A stretch of 19,133 nucleotides of DNA from CAYNVS01 sp964400725. Lineage in GTDB: Bacteria > Myxococcota_A > SURF-8 > CAYNVS01. Of this stretch, positions 6,253-14,463 are shown piece after piece (position 1 is the first letter of the stretch; every line of letters begins with the position of its first letter). The stretch covers positions 1 to 19,133 of the forward strand of contig CAYNVS010000051.1 in the NCBI GenBank assembly GCA_964400725.1. Reading direction: 5' to 3'. Under the pieces are notes generated by a model that did no database searches, was not told where the DNA came from, and saw only the letters and a list, made by a program, of their open reading frames with translations. Position numbers and translations under genes: made by a program.

Positions 6253-8017
6253 GCATATTGCCGAGCAAACGATTCCAGCCGTACTATGCGCCATATACAC
6301 GCGCAAATCGACGGACGAGAACCTAGACTCCGACTTCAACTCTCTCGACGCACAGAGGGAATCGGCGGAGAATTACATTAAATCCCAGTCTCACGAGCGG
6401 TGGATTGCCGTTACGGACAGATACGACGACGGAGCGTACAGCGGAGCCACTCTCGAACGCCCCGCATTGCAAAAACTGCTGCGAGACGTCGACGCCGGCA
6501 AAATCGACGTAGTGGTCGTATACAAGATTGACCGACTTTCAAGGTCTCTGCTCGACTTCGCAAAGCTGATTGAAACGTTCGAATCGAAGCATGTAACTAT
6601 GGTCTCGGTAACGCAGCAGTTTAACACGACGACCAGCATGGGGCGGCTGACGCTTAACGTCCTTCTGTCCTTCGCTCAATTCGAACGGGAGGTTATCGCC
6701 GAGCGCATACGGGACAAGGTGGCGGGAGCGAAGAGGCGAGGGAAGTGGATGGGCGGTACGCCGCCATTAGGTTACGACGTGGATCGGGCGAACAAGCGGT
6801 TAATAGTCAACGACGAGGAAGCGAACCTCGTCCGTTATATCTTCCGCCGTTTTCTTCAATTAGGCTCTGCTACTGCGTTAGTCAAAGAGCTTGACGACCG
6901 GAAGGAGCGTACTAAGTCGTGGACTACGGTCAAGGGGAAGACAAAACTCGGAAACAAGTGGAACAAGAACTCGCTTTACAAGCTGCTGAACAACCGAGTC
7001 TATGTCGGCGAAGTGTCCCACAAGGGGAACGTTTACAAGGGCGAGCAGGAAGCGATAATAGAGAAAAGCTTGTGGGACGAAGTCAGAGCGACCATGAAGA
7101 GCGTCGGGGCCAAAGGTAAACCGTCCGGTTCTTCCTTTCTGTCGAACCTTCTGTTCTGCGGCGATTGCGGTCATGCCATGGGGAGTGCGTATACGAAGAA
7201 GAACGGCAGGCGTTATCGGTATTACGTCTGTCAGCGGGCCAGGAAGAGCGGCTACGACGAGTGTAAGGTAAAATCGTTTCCAGCCGGAGAGATTGAAGGG
7301 GCGGTAATGGGGGAAGTAAGAAAAGCTTTGAACCAGCCCGAAGTAATAGAACAGACGCTGAACAAAATCAATCGCATCGAAGAGGAAGAGAAGAAAAGGC
7401 TGGAAGGCGAGCGGGTAGGGGAGGAAGAAGAGATAGGCAAGCTCAAAAGCGCGGCCTCGCGACTGCTGAACGCGGACGGCGTTTTCGCCAAAGAAGAGCT
7501 TGCGAGGCTTGAGTGCGAACTAGCGGTCCGCATGAACAGACTAGGACAAATCGACGCCGAGCTTGACTCGCTTAACAACGCCGCGAACTCAAGAGACGCT
7601 CTTACGACCGAACTAGCGAACCTCGCGCCCTTGTGGGACGAGCTGTTTCCTGCGGAGAAACGGCGTATCATGGCCCTGCTCTTCGACCGCATCGACGCTT
7701 ACGAGGACAGGCTGAGAATTACGCAGGCCGGTAATCATAATACTTTCGACATACCGATGAAAATCAAACGCATCGGCGGCCGGAAGAAGATCATCGTCCC
7801 CGGCGACGCGCAACGCGAATCCCTCCCCGAAGACAGGCGCATGGCAATAGCCGCAGCTCTCGGCCACAGGTGGATGGGTCTGCTGCTCGATGGCAGATTC
7901 AACTCCGTGGGCGAACTCGCGGAAGAGATAGGCATAGACCCGAGCCTGATTAGAAGGCATTTGGGGTGGACGTGCGTGCAAGCGAGAGACATCGAGAGCA
8001 TGCTTGGCGAAGGATGA
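6245..8017 (+). CDS. Large serine recombinase (phage-type integrase)
   Basis: A 590-aa site-specific recombinase that would integrate or excise the element. The N-terminal resolvase domain (about 13-165) has the nucleophile serine in YTRKSTDE (Ser22), the Arg-bearing motif KIDRLSRS (94-101) and the FAQFEREVIAERIRD helix (143-157). A recombinase domain follows (about 170-290, starting GGTPPLGYDVD). A zinc ribbon (Cys305, Cys308, Cys329, Cys340) comes next, then a coiled-coil stretch (about 365-450), the region used by this family to control integration versus excision. The C-terminus (about 545-585) looks like an extra helix-turn-helix (SVGELAEEIGIDPSLIRRHL). GGAG lies about 7 bases upstream of the ATG. 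It is the last gene before the cas operon, so an attachment site is expected nearby. All catalytic residues I could check are present. Confidence 0.93.
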   Translation: MIKHIAEQTIPAVLCAIYTRKSTDENLDSDFNSLDAQRESAENYIKSQSHERWIAVTDRYDDGAYSGATLERPALQKLLRDVDAGKIDVVVVYKIDRLSRSLLDFAKLIETFESKHVTMVSVTQQFNTTTSMGRLTLNVLLSFAQFEREVIAERIRDKVAGAKRRGKWMGGTPPLGYDVDRANKRLIVNDEEANLVRYIFRRFLQLGSATALVKELDDRKERTKSWTTVKGKTKLGNKWNKNSLYKLLNNRVYVGEVSHKGNVYKGEQEAIIEKSLWDEVRATMKSVGAKGKPSGSSFLSNLLFCGDCGHAMGSAYTKKNGRRYRYYVCQRARKSGYDECKVKSFPAGEIEGAVMGEVRKALNQPEVIEQTLNKINRIEEEEKKRLEGERVGEEEEIGKLKSAASRLLNADGVFAKEELARLECELAVRMNRLGQIDAELDSLNNAANSRDALTTELANLAPLWDELFPAEKRRIMALLFDRIDAYEDRLRITQAGNHNTFDIPMKIKRIGGRKKIIVPGDAQRESLPEDRRMAIAAALGHRWMGLLLDGRFNSVGELAEEIGIDPSLIRRHLGWTCVQARDIESMLGEG

Positions 8018-8052
8018 GAGTAAAGACGACCCAATTTGAAGCCGCCGTTTTC

Positions 8053-8093
8053 ATCACAATTATTTCTTTTTTCAAATAAATTTGTATTGTGAT
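8053..8093. promoter_or_regulatory. Inverted repeat between recombinase and cas6 (operator or attachment-site candidate)
   Basis: ATCACAAT (8053-8060) and ATTGTGAT (8086-8093) are perfect inverted copies. Their start-to-start distance is 33 bases, about three helical turns. They lie in the AT-rich 178-base gap between the recombinase stop and cas6. They could bind a regulator of the cas operon, or be part of the recombinase attachment site, since large serine recombinases act next to their own gene. The 25-base spacer makes a terminator unlikely. Confidence 0.4.
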
Positions 8094-8114
8094 AATTTGT
8101 GGAATAAATTAAAA

Positions 8115-8144
8115 TTGTTTTACAAATCTGTTAAACTATGTAAT
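8115..8144 (+). promoter_or_regulatory. Possible promoter of the cas operon
   Basis: TTGTTT (8115-8120) and TGTAAT (8139-8144) with 18 bases between them resemble a -35/-10 pair, about 50 bases before the cas6 start. The whole region is AT-rich, so chance matches are expected, and TATAAA at about 8155 is an alternative -10. The inverted repeat at 8053-8093 sits just upstream, where a regulator could act. Confidence 0.3.
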
Positions 8145-8195
8145 TATTTTGTTTTATAAAAGCTGAAATCATTATGTTAATTGGCAAGGTGAAAT

Positions 8196-8888
8196 ATGAA
8201 TAAAGCGACACTCTACCTTGATAATATCGCGCTGCGAACATCGGACGCGGCCAAATTGCGCGGCTATATCGGCAATTTGTTTCAAGAGCACGACCTGCTT
8301 CATAACCACGACGCATCAACAGGCAAACTCATTTACCGCTATCCGCTTGTCCAGTTCAAGGTTATTGACGGCAGACCCTACCTCGTTGCGGTTACGGACA
8401 AGGCGGTTAAAATATTCGCCGAAATTTTTATCAACTTGAACGAGCTGAAAATCGGCGACAGGCTGATTCCGATACATGAAAAAAATATTATCGTCGAAAA
8501 TATTAAAATCGGCATAACGGAAAACCCCGTGAAATATAAATTTCTGACGCCGTGGCTTGCGTTAAATCAGCAGAACCACGAAAAATATAAGAGCTTACCC
8601 GATTCGGAACAGGATAAAATGCTTGACGAAATTATCGTCGGTAATATACTGTCGTTAGCTAAAGGCTTAGGTTACTGGATCGAAAAAGACGTAAAAATAA
8701 GCGCCGCAGCAAGGCTTAGAGAGACGAGCGTGCGATTGAAAGGCGAACCGATGATAGGTTTTATGGGAACGTTCGAGGCAAATTTTGTTATACCCGACTT
8801 GCTTGGGCTGGGTAAATCGGTGTCTCGGGGCTTTGGTTCGGTAAAAAAGATTAATGACACAGGAGCGAGGTATGATAACAAAGATTGA
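8196..8888 (+). CDS. cas6: Cas6 CRISPR RNA endonuclease
   Basis: A 230-aa Cas6 that would cut the CRISPR transcript within each repeat and leave an 8-nt 5' handle. The C-terminal glycine-rich loop typical of the RAMP fold is clear (GLGKSVSRGFGS, about 204-215). The N-terminal part has the LRGYIGNLF...LLHNHD segment with His36 and His38, candidates for the catalytic histidine, followed by YRYPLVQFKVI (47-57). The length is usual for the family. The ribosome site AAGGTGA lies 4 bases before the ATG. It is the first gene of the operon and overlaps cas8b by 17 bases. Repeats in the array end in ATTGAAAC, the handle expected of Cas6 processing. Which histidine is catalytic is an inference. Confidence 0.88.
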   Translation: MNKATLYLDNIALRTSDAAKLRGYIGNLFQEHDLLHNHDASTGKLIYRYPLVQFKVIDGRPYLVAVTDKAVKIFAEIFINLNELKIGDRLIPIHEKNIIVENIKIGITENPVKYKFLTPWLALNQQNHEKYKSLPDSEQDKMLDEIIVGNILSLAKGLGYWIEKDVKISAAARLRETSVRLKGEPMIGFMGTFEANFVIPDLLGLGKSVSRGFGSVKKINDTGARYDNKD

Positions 8889-10677
8889 ATTCAACTACTC
8901 GTCCAATTTTTTACTAAATTCGGGCATTATTGCCTTGAATCATTACTTAAAAGAATCGAAAGGCATAATCGGAATTGAATATACTTACGAATTGTCGGAA
9001 TTTAAGCTGACTGTCGAATCGAAAGAACTTTATAAGCTGCTTGAAGAAGTTTATTACAGAATGGGCAGAGAGTTGTACGACCAGAGCAAAGATGATGGAA
9101 ACAAAAAATATTTTTTTACAAAAGAACCATTTGAAGCTACAGAATTCCCGACAATGAGCAGCTACGGCATGGCTGGCCTTATTACCAAACCTCCATTGGG
9201 ACCGCAGCCTGTTCCTCGTAAAAAAGAAAATGGCGCATACTTTGAAGACCTCTTTAATGACGAAAACAATAAAGAATTTACCTTAAACATAGCAAATTTT
9301 TATAAAGAGCATAACTTAAAATTAAAATTCTTCTCGTTTAACGAGCTGGGGGAATTGTTTAAAGATAAAAATCAAAATAAGGGCGATTCAAGAATTTTTT
9401 TAAATGAAGTTTACACCAAAACGCCGGAAGTGGATTTAAATGATAAATATTTTCAGGCGGGCAAAAATGTTTGTTATATGACCGGTGAGAAATATAACAA
9501 ACTTGTTCCTATAAATTCCACCACACCGTTCTTTTCCGGTGGTATCCAAAACTTTGATTCGCATTTCCAAAAAAGCGACAAGCAAATTAGTTGGAAGGCA
9601 ATGTATTTAAGCCGATTTTCTCCCAAATTGGCATTTTATTCATATTGCGAGGGAATTGACTCATTAATGGTCTATTTTTTCGGCTCTGATAATCTTATAA
9701 ATCAGGAAAAGATATTCAACAGAAACAGCCAAATTTATAAGGACCAAATTCAACTTGCGAATGAAAACTATTTAAGAAATTTAAATCTTTATACTTTCGG
9801 ATCAGAAAAAGATATGTCGAAAGATTATACGGAGCAGAATGAATTTCTGTTCATGCTCATTTATTCCTTCTATAAAAAATTGCTTGAAAATAAAACTTAC
9901 GCAGAGGCAAGCGATCCGTTTGAAGTTTCTGAGTTAAAGAGCATAGCAATTACCTTATATACCTTCAAGGCGGATAAATCAGGCGATACAATGCGCCCCG
10001 ATAATTTTGAAGAAATAAACAACTTTAAGTTTTTAATAAGAATGATAGCCCATTTAGAAAAAAACGGAGTAAGAATAAAAGAACTGCTTTCAAGTTTGAA
10101 GTTTATTAAGCCGTCGGAGAAATCGGCAAAAAATCACTACCGTATGGAACGCCAGTTGAGAAACGGCGTTTTAAGTAAATTTATTAAGTTGCAAAGCGTT
10201 TTAAACGATATTGAAACGCTTTATTACAATTGCTATAAGTGTTTACTTTCCGGAGACTATGTAAGCTACAAATCTTATAATGACCTTATTAATTTTGTGA
10301 ACCTTTATGAAAACATAATTAAATACGGAGGCAATGAAACAATGGACAAAGAATTACAGCGGCAAGCGGTAAATCTAGGGGCAAGCATCGGTAAGGCGAT
10401 ACTAAAGTTTGACCCTGATTACAACCCAAAAGAAAGCGCGAAGGGAGGGCGCAAATACATTATTGCGCTTAAAAAAGCGCGCACATTACCGCAGTTTAAC
10501 GAAGCGATTGAACGTATTCAGTTCAAATACGGAGTTTCTGTCGCGAGAGATATTTTAGAAGGCATCAACGAGCAGAACTTTACGCTCATTAAGCAATTTG
10601 CGACAATTTCAGCATTAAACCAGTTAAACATGGCGATACATCCCATCAAAAAGGAGGAGTCGAATGAAGGTAAATAG
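8872..10677 (+). CDS. cas8b: Type I-B Cascade large subunit Cas8b (Cst1-like)
   Basis: A 601-aa protein in the large-subunit position, between cas6 and cas7, that should recognise the PAM and help form Cascade. Start-to-end features fit the Cst1 (CXXC_CXXC) family: MITKIEFNYSSNFLLNSGII at the N-terminus, then the segment NVCYMTGEKYNKLVP...FFSGGIQNFDSHF (about 199-232), then a long helical C-terminus. The family is named for two CXXC pairs; here the site reads Cys201-Tyr-Met-Thr with no partner pair, so the zinc finger appears lost. The only CxxC is Cys454/Cys457 in a different, helical region. I chose the ATG at 8872 because AGGAG lies 6 bases upstream; an in-frame ATG at 8854 has no such site. 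The last 111 codons carry an internal ribosome site and start (see Cas11b). It overlaps cas6 by 17 and cas7 by 14 bases. Confidence 0.85.
   Translation: MITKIEFNYSSNFLLNSGIIALNHYLKESKGIIGIEYTYELSEFKLTVESKELYKLLEEVYYRMGRELYDQSKDDGNKKYFFTKEPFEATEFPTMSSYGMAGLITKPPLGPQPVPRKKENGAYFEDLFNDENNKEFTLNIANFYKEHNLKLKFFSFNELGELFKDKNQNKGDSRIFLNEVYTKTPEVDLNDKYFQAGKNVCYMTGEKYNKLVPINSTTPFFSGGIQNFDSHFQKSDKQISWKAMYLSRFSPKLAFYSYCEGIDSLMVYFFGSDNLINQEKIFNRNSQIYKDQIQLANENYLRNLNLYTFGSEKDMSKDYTEQNEFLFMLIYSFYKKLLENKTYAEASDPFEVSELKSIAITLYTFKADKSGDTMRPDNFEEINNFKFLIRMIAHLEKNGVRIKELLSSLKFIKPSEKSAKNHYRMERQLRNGVLSKFIKLQSVLNDIETLYYNCYKCLLSGDYVSYKSYNDLINFVNLYENIIKYGGNETMDKELQRQAVNLGASIGKAILKFDPDYNPKESAKGGRKYIIALKKARTLPQFNEAIERIQFKYGVSVARDILEGINEQNFTLIKQFATISALNQLNMAIHPIKKEESNEGK
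10342..10677 (+). CDS. cas11b: Cas11b small subunit from an internal start within cas8b
   Basis: Inside cas8b, GGAGG (10327-10331) lies 10 bases before an in-frame ATG (codon 491). Translation from there to the cas8b stop gives a 111-aa helical protein beginning MDKELQRQAVNLGASIGKAI. In type I-B, I-C and I-D systems, published work shows that the Cascade small subunit Cas11 is made from such an internal start in the large-subunit gene. The length and helical, basic character fit Cas11, and no separate cas11 gene exists in the operon. The ribosome site is stronger than several true starts in this window, though its spacing is a little long. Existence as a separate product is inferred from sequence. 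Confidence 0.7.
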   Translation: MDKELQRQAVNLGASIGKAILKFDPDYNPKESAKGGRKYIIALKKARTLPQFNEAIERIQFKYGVSVARDILEGINEQNFTLIKQFATISALNQLNMAIHPIKKEESNEGK

Positions 10678-11554
10678 CATTACGATTACATATTTATCCA
10701 AAGTAACTTTCGCGAGCCTGAACGGAGGCGACAAGGAAGTTGACAATATCAATCCCATTAAAAAAGTTACAATGCCAAACGGCGAAGAGATGCCTTACGT
10801 GTCGTCTCAGGCGGTTAGAAGGGCGTTAAGAGATAAGCTTGAAGAAATGGGAAATCCATTATCGCCGGTTGCTACAGCCAGCGAAAAAAAAGGAGCAGCC
10901 AAAACGGCGTTAAATCCCGCTGAATATATTGACGACGACCTCTTCGGCTTTATGGACGCCGCCAAAGACGATAAGGGCGGAACCAGCGTCAGGACTTCGC
11001 CTGTAAGGGTCGAAGCGTTAGTTGCTTTGCATTCTTATAAAGGCGACCTCGACTACGCGACAAATTTTATGGCCAAAAAGGTCGACGGCGACCCTAATAT
11101 TTTCGAGACTGAAATTCATTCGGGCATATACAGGGGAACAATATTGATAGAACTTGATAGAATCGGCTGCGGCAATGGGTTCAACGACCAAATATTAAAA
11201 CCCGAAGTAAAATGCGAACGAGTTATGGCATTTATTAACGCGTTCAGAAGCCTTTGGAGTTCCGGCAGACAGACTCGCTTTTTGGCCGACATTTCTCCTA
11301 AGTTTATTGCCGCGGCGTATATGAAAAGCAAAAATCCGATTTTCCTTGAGTCGGTCTGTCTTGACGGCGAAAAAATTAAATACGATAAACTTCAATCGGT
11401 TCTTACCGATTACGATAAATTCATCGAAAGCCATGTTTTCGCAGCTCAAGAGGCGGTTTTCGATAAGAGCGCCGACGTCAAGTCGCTGAAAGAAGGGTTT
11501 GAAGATATAGAGAGCTGGGTCAAGCGTTATTATAACGTAGACGTAAAGGAATGA
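10664..11554 (+). CDS. cas7: Cas7 Cascade backbone (Cst2/DevR family)
   Basis: A 296-aa backbone subunit that polymerises along the crRNA spacer in Cascade. The N-terminus, SITITYLSKVTFASLNGGD followed by PYVSSQAVRRALRDKLEEMG (about 45-64), matches the Cst2/DevR branch of Cas7, found with Cst1-type Cas8 in type I-B. Residues about 87-108 (EYIDDDLFGFMDA...SVRTSPVRVEAL) match the conserved 'DLFGFM...RTSPVRV' stretch of the family, and IHSGIYRGTILIELDRIG (about 149-166) is its next conserved strand pair. Ribosome site AAGGAGG lies 6-7 bases before the ATG, the strongest in the operon, which suits a subunit needed in several copies. It overlaps cas8b by 14 bases and cas5 follows within 5 bases. 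Confidence 0.93.
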   Translation: MKVNSITITYLSKVTFASLNGGDKEVDNINPIKKVTMPNGEEMPYVSSQAVRRALRDKLEEMGNPLSPVATASEKKGAAKTALNPAEYIDDDLFGFMDAAKDDKGGTSVRTSPVRVEALVALHSYKGDLDYATNFMAKKVDGDPNIFETEIHSGIYRGTILIELDRIGCGNGFNDQILKPEVKCERVMAFINAFRSLWSSGRQTRFLADISPKFIAAAYMKSKNPIFLESVCLDGEKIKYDKLQSVLTDYDKFIESHVFAAQEAVFDKSADVKSLKEGFEDIESWVKRYYNVDVKE

Positions 11555-11559
11555 AGGTT

Positions 11560-12273
11560 ATGGACTACCTTGTTTTAAGAATATATACGCAAACCTCGAC
11601 TTTCAGGATTCCTGAATTTCAGAATTTTCATAAGTCCTACTATTTGCCGCCGCCAACGACAATTATAGGGATGGCCGGGGCGGCTATGGGGCTTTCCGCT
11701 AAGGGGTCTCAAGATTTCTTTGATAACATTAAAACAGGTTTAAAATTAGGCATAACCGGCGTTTCAAACGGCAAGGCGAAGGATTTATGGAAATTCCAGA
11801 AGAAAAAAGGTAAAGAAGTCTTAACAAGCACAATAAAAAGAGAGATATTGTTTAACAATGTGTTTATGGTAGCTTTCGGCTGCGGTTCAGAAACAATAAA
11901 TATTTTAAAGGCAGCGTTTGAAAATCCCGTTTACGGACTTACTCTTGGCTCAAGCGATTCGCTTGCGAAAATCAAAATAATCACGGAATGGAAGGAAACC
12001 CAAAGCCTCGAAGTTGAAAACTGCCTGCTTGAAGGTAATATTATAAATGATGTATTAAACAATGTCGACAACGGGCTTGAATTTTCGATATATTCTACGT
12101 CCGACCCAATAACGTACGAACTTCCCGTAAAATTTTCTTACGAATCGGACTATGGAATACGAAGGCTTGTCGAGCGTAAGATGTACTCTTTCGTCGGGAG
12201 GAAGATGACTTTAAATATGCCCAAAGCAGGACTTTTAGCCGACGGAAAGTTTATACCGTTCATAACAATATGA
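11560..12273 (+). CDS. cas5: Cas5 Cascade subunit
   Basis: A 237-aa Cas5 that would cap the 5' handle of the crRNA in Cascade. The start MDYLVLRIYTQTSTFRIPEF followed by YYLPPPTTIIGMAGAAMGLS (about 28-47) is the standard Cas5 N-terminal pattern (beta strand, 'FR.P', then 'PPPTTIIGMLGAA'). The C-terminus (ERKMYSFVGRKMTLNMPKAG) is the usual conserved end region. An earlier in-frame ATG at 11551 overlaps the cas7 stop as ATGA, but AAAGG is almost adjacent to it; the ATG at 11560 has that site at 9 bases and gives the normal Cas5 start, so I prefer it. cas3 starts 6 bases after the stop. Confidence 0.9.
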   Translation: MDYLVLRIYTQTSTFRIPEFQNFHKSYYLPPPTTIIGMAGAAMGLSAKGSQDFFDNIKTGLKLGITGVSNGKAKDLWKFQKKKGKEVLTSTIKREILFNNVFMVAFGCGSETINILKAAFENPVYGLTLGSSDSLAKIKIITEWKETQSLEVENCLLEGNIINDVLNNVDNGLEFSIYSTSDPITYELPVKFSYESDYGIRRLVERKMYSFVGRKMTLNMPKAGLLADGKFIPFITI

Positions 12274-12279
12274 GGCGTT

Positions 12280-14457
12280 ATGCTGGATAAATTGCTTGCA
12301 AAGAAAAATCCCGATGAAACAATAATTCAACATACCGAAAATGTCATAAGCATATGGAAGGGTTTGAAAGAGCGGTATCATAATAAAATGAGCGTAAGCG
12401 AAGCTTTTTGGTACCGCTCCTTTTTATCCGTTCTTTTCCATGATGCGGGTAAAATAATTAATAATTTTCAGGATATGCTGACTACAAACAATTATCGCGA
12501 AAATATAAGGCATGAATTTATTTCCGGAATGTTTCTTTTTCGTCTTGATACACAATATTATCAGTCGAATCCGTCCAGCCTTGAAGCAGTATTTTCGCAC
12601 CACAAGCTGTTTAACGAAGAAATCTTTCAGGAAGATAAATATAAGACGCTCAAATTTGACTTCGTCGATTTATTGGATTTTTTAGGTTACGCAATAACCG
12701 CAATCAATACTCAATATTCGGTTACTTTTAATAATGCGCAAGAGCGCACCAAATATTTTGAAAACAAAAAATGCTCTGAACTTTATGAAGTATTTCATCG
12801 CTTTATGGATACAGCCGTCGAATCGCAAAATACAAACCGCAAGGAATATATTTATTATAAAGCGATATTGAATTGCGCCGACTGGTTGGCGTCAGGGCAT
12901 CAAGAGCTTGGCGGTCAGCTGATCTATGATTCGGGATCCTTGAAATCAAGCATCAAAAAAAGACTAAAAGAACAAAAAAAAGACGATTCAAAATTTGCGT
13001 ATAGGAAATTTCAATCGGAAAGCCTATGCCAAAAAGACGTTATAGCCGTCGCGCCGACAGGCAGCGGAAAAACCGAAGCCGCTTTATTATGGGCGTCTAA
13101 AAAGGACGATTTTTCTAAAATTGTTTATCTTTTGCCTACAAAAGTTACTTCAAACGCCATATATAAAAGACTTTCGGAATATTTTAACGATGAAAATACA
13201 GCGGTTGTGCATTCGTCCGCTTATTATTATCGAAAAGACCAACCGGGTGATTACGACCGAAGGCGATATTTACTGGACAAAACGTTTTTTAGAAATGTCA
13301 GCGTATGCACAATCGACCAAATTCTTTCTATTGGTTTTAATCTGGGCTATTGGGAGCTTAAAACGTTTCACTTGCAAAACGCTAAAATTATTATAGACGA
13401 AATCCATTTATATACGCCTTATACCTTAGGCCTGATTGTCTCTAGCATTAAATATTTAAAGAAGGAATTTAATGCATCTTTTTATATTATGACCGCGACA
13501 ATGCCTCATAAATTAAGAAATTTACTGAAAGAAGCAATCGGAGAAAGCGTCGAAATAATAGAGGACAAAGAACTGCTTGACGAGGCTCGCAACACTTTTG
13601 AAACAAGGAATTGCGATATTGACGACATGGAAGATGAAGTTCGAGATGCTTTGAAGGCGGATAAAAAAGTTCTTATCGTCGTAAATACGGTTGCCGAAGC
13701 AATCAGGCTTTACGAAAAATACAAAGAGTTTGAACCTATATGCTATCATTCCAAGTTTATAAACAAGGATAAAATTGCAAAAGAAAAAAAACTAGCCGAG
13801 ATTGAAACGCAGTCCGGACGAAATCTTTTAATTGCGACGCAGGTTGTAGAAGTTTCGCTTGATATAGATTACGACATTCTTTTTACCGAAAACGCGCCGA
13901 TTGATTCGATTGTCCAAAGAGCGGGCCGCGTAAACAGAGGTCGGAAAAAAACGGATACGAAGGTTATCGTTTTCAAACACCGCGAAGTAAGCGAAAAATA
14001 TGTCTATGATAATAAAAAATTGCTTGACGACACATTTGCAATGCTTGGCAAATCGAACGGTAAAAAATTGACCGAAAGACAACTTACCGCAATGGTTGAC
14101 GAGGTTTATAAAGAAATTGATATAGAAACAAACGAGCATTTTTTAGACGGTCTACTCAAATATGATGAAATTCAAGCTCAAAACCATTTAATTATGGATA
14201 TAAGGTCAGACGATAAAATTTATACTCGCGAAGGTTTAGATTCTAAAGATATTATTCCGCTTTGTTTTAAAGAGCAGATTGAAAAAGAAAAGCCGGAAGA
14301 AAAGGCAAAATATGAGGTAGGAATTAGAAAATGGCAATTTGCAGCGACCCGAAAAGAGTTTGATAAAGATAAAGACGGTTTTTGCTACCTCGATTGCGAA
14401 TATTCATTTGAAAAAGGCGTTGAGTTCCCTAAAAAAGAAACGCTTAGACAGCTATAA
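12280..14457 (+). CDS. cas3: Cas3 helicase-nuclease with N-terminal HD domain
   Basis: A 725-aa effector that is recruited by Cascade to unwind and degrade target DNA. The HD nuclease domain (about 10-210) shows His18, the HD pair in FHDAGK (His54-Asp55), His78 (RHEF), His107/His108 (SHH) and Asp201 (CADW). The SF2 helicase part has Walker A APTGSGKT (258-265), DEIH (373-376), motif III TATMP (405-409) and motif VI QRAGRVNRGR (546-555). The C-terminal domain is short and ends in a basic, acidic-rich tail. GAGG lies 4 bases before the ATG, overlapping the cas5 stop. The gene is in the middle of the operon, before cas4. All HD and helicase residues expected for activity are present. Confidence 0.95.
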   Translation: MLDKLLAKKNPDETIIQHTENVISIWKGLKERYHNKMSVSEAFWYRSFLSVLFHDAGKIINNFQDMLTTNNYRENIRHEFISGMFLFRLDTQYYQSNPSSLEAVFSHHKLFNEEIFQEDKYKTLKFDFVDLLDFLGYAITAINTQYSVTFNNAQERTKYFENKKCSELYEVFHRFMDTAVESQNTNRKEYIYYKAILNCADWLASGHQELGGQLIYDSGSLKSSIKKRLKEQKKDDSKFAYRKFQSESLCQKDVIAVAPTGSGKTEAALLWASKKDDFSKIVYLLPTKVTSNAIYKRLSEYFNDENTAVVHSSAYYYRKDQPGDYDRRRYLLDKTFFRNVSVCTIDQILSIGFNLGYWELKTFHLQNAKIIIDEIHLYTPYTLGLIVSSIKYLKKEFNASFYIMTATMPHKLRNLLKEAIGESVEIIEDKELLDEARNTFETRNCDIDDMEDEVRDALKADKKVLIVVNTVAEAIRLYEKYKEFEPICYHSKFINKDKIAKEKKLAEIETQSGRNLLIATQVVEVSLDIDYDILFTENAPIDSIVQRAGRVNRGRKKTDTKVIVFKHREVSEKYVYDNKKLLDDTFAMLGKSNGKKLTERQLTAMVDEVYKEIDIETNEHFLDGLLKYDEIQAQNHLIMDIRSDDKIYTREGLDSKDIIPLCFKEQIEKEKPEEKAKYEVGIRKWQFAATRKEFDKDKDGFCYLDCEYSFEKGVEFPKKETLRQL

Positions 14458-14463
14458 ATTACC

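Noticed and set aside
8018..8195. Rho-independent terminator after the recombinase
   Set aside because: The only inverted repeat has a 25-base spacer and no T tract following a GC-rich stem.
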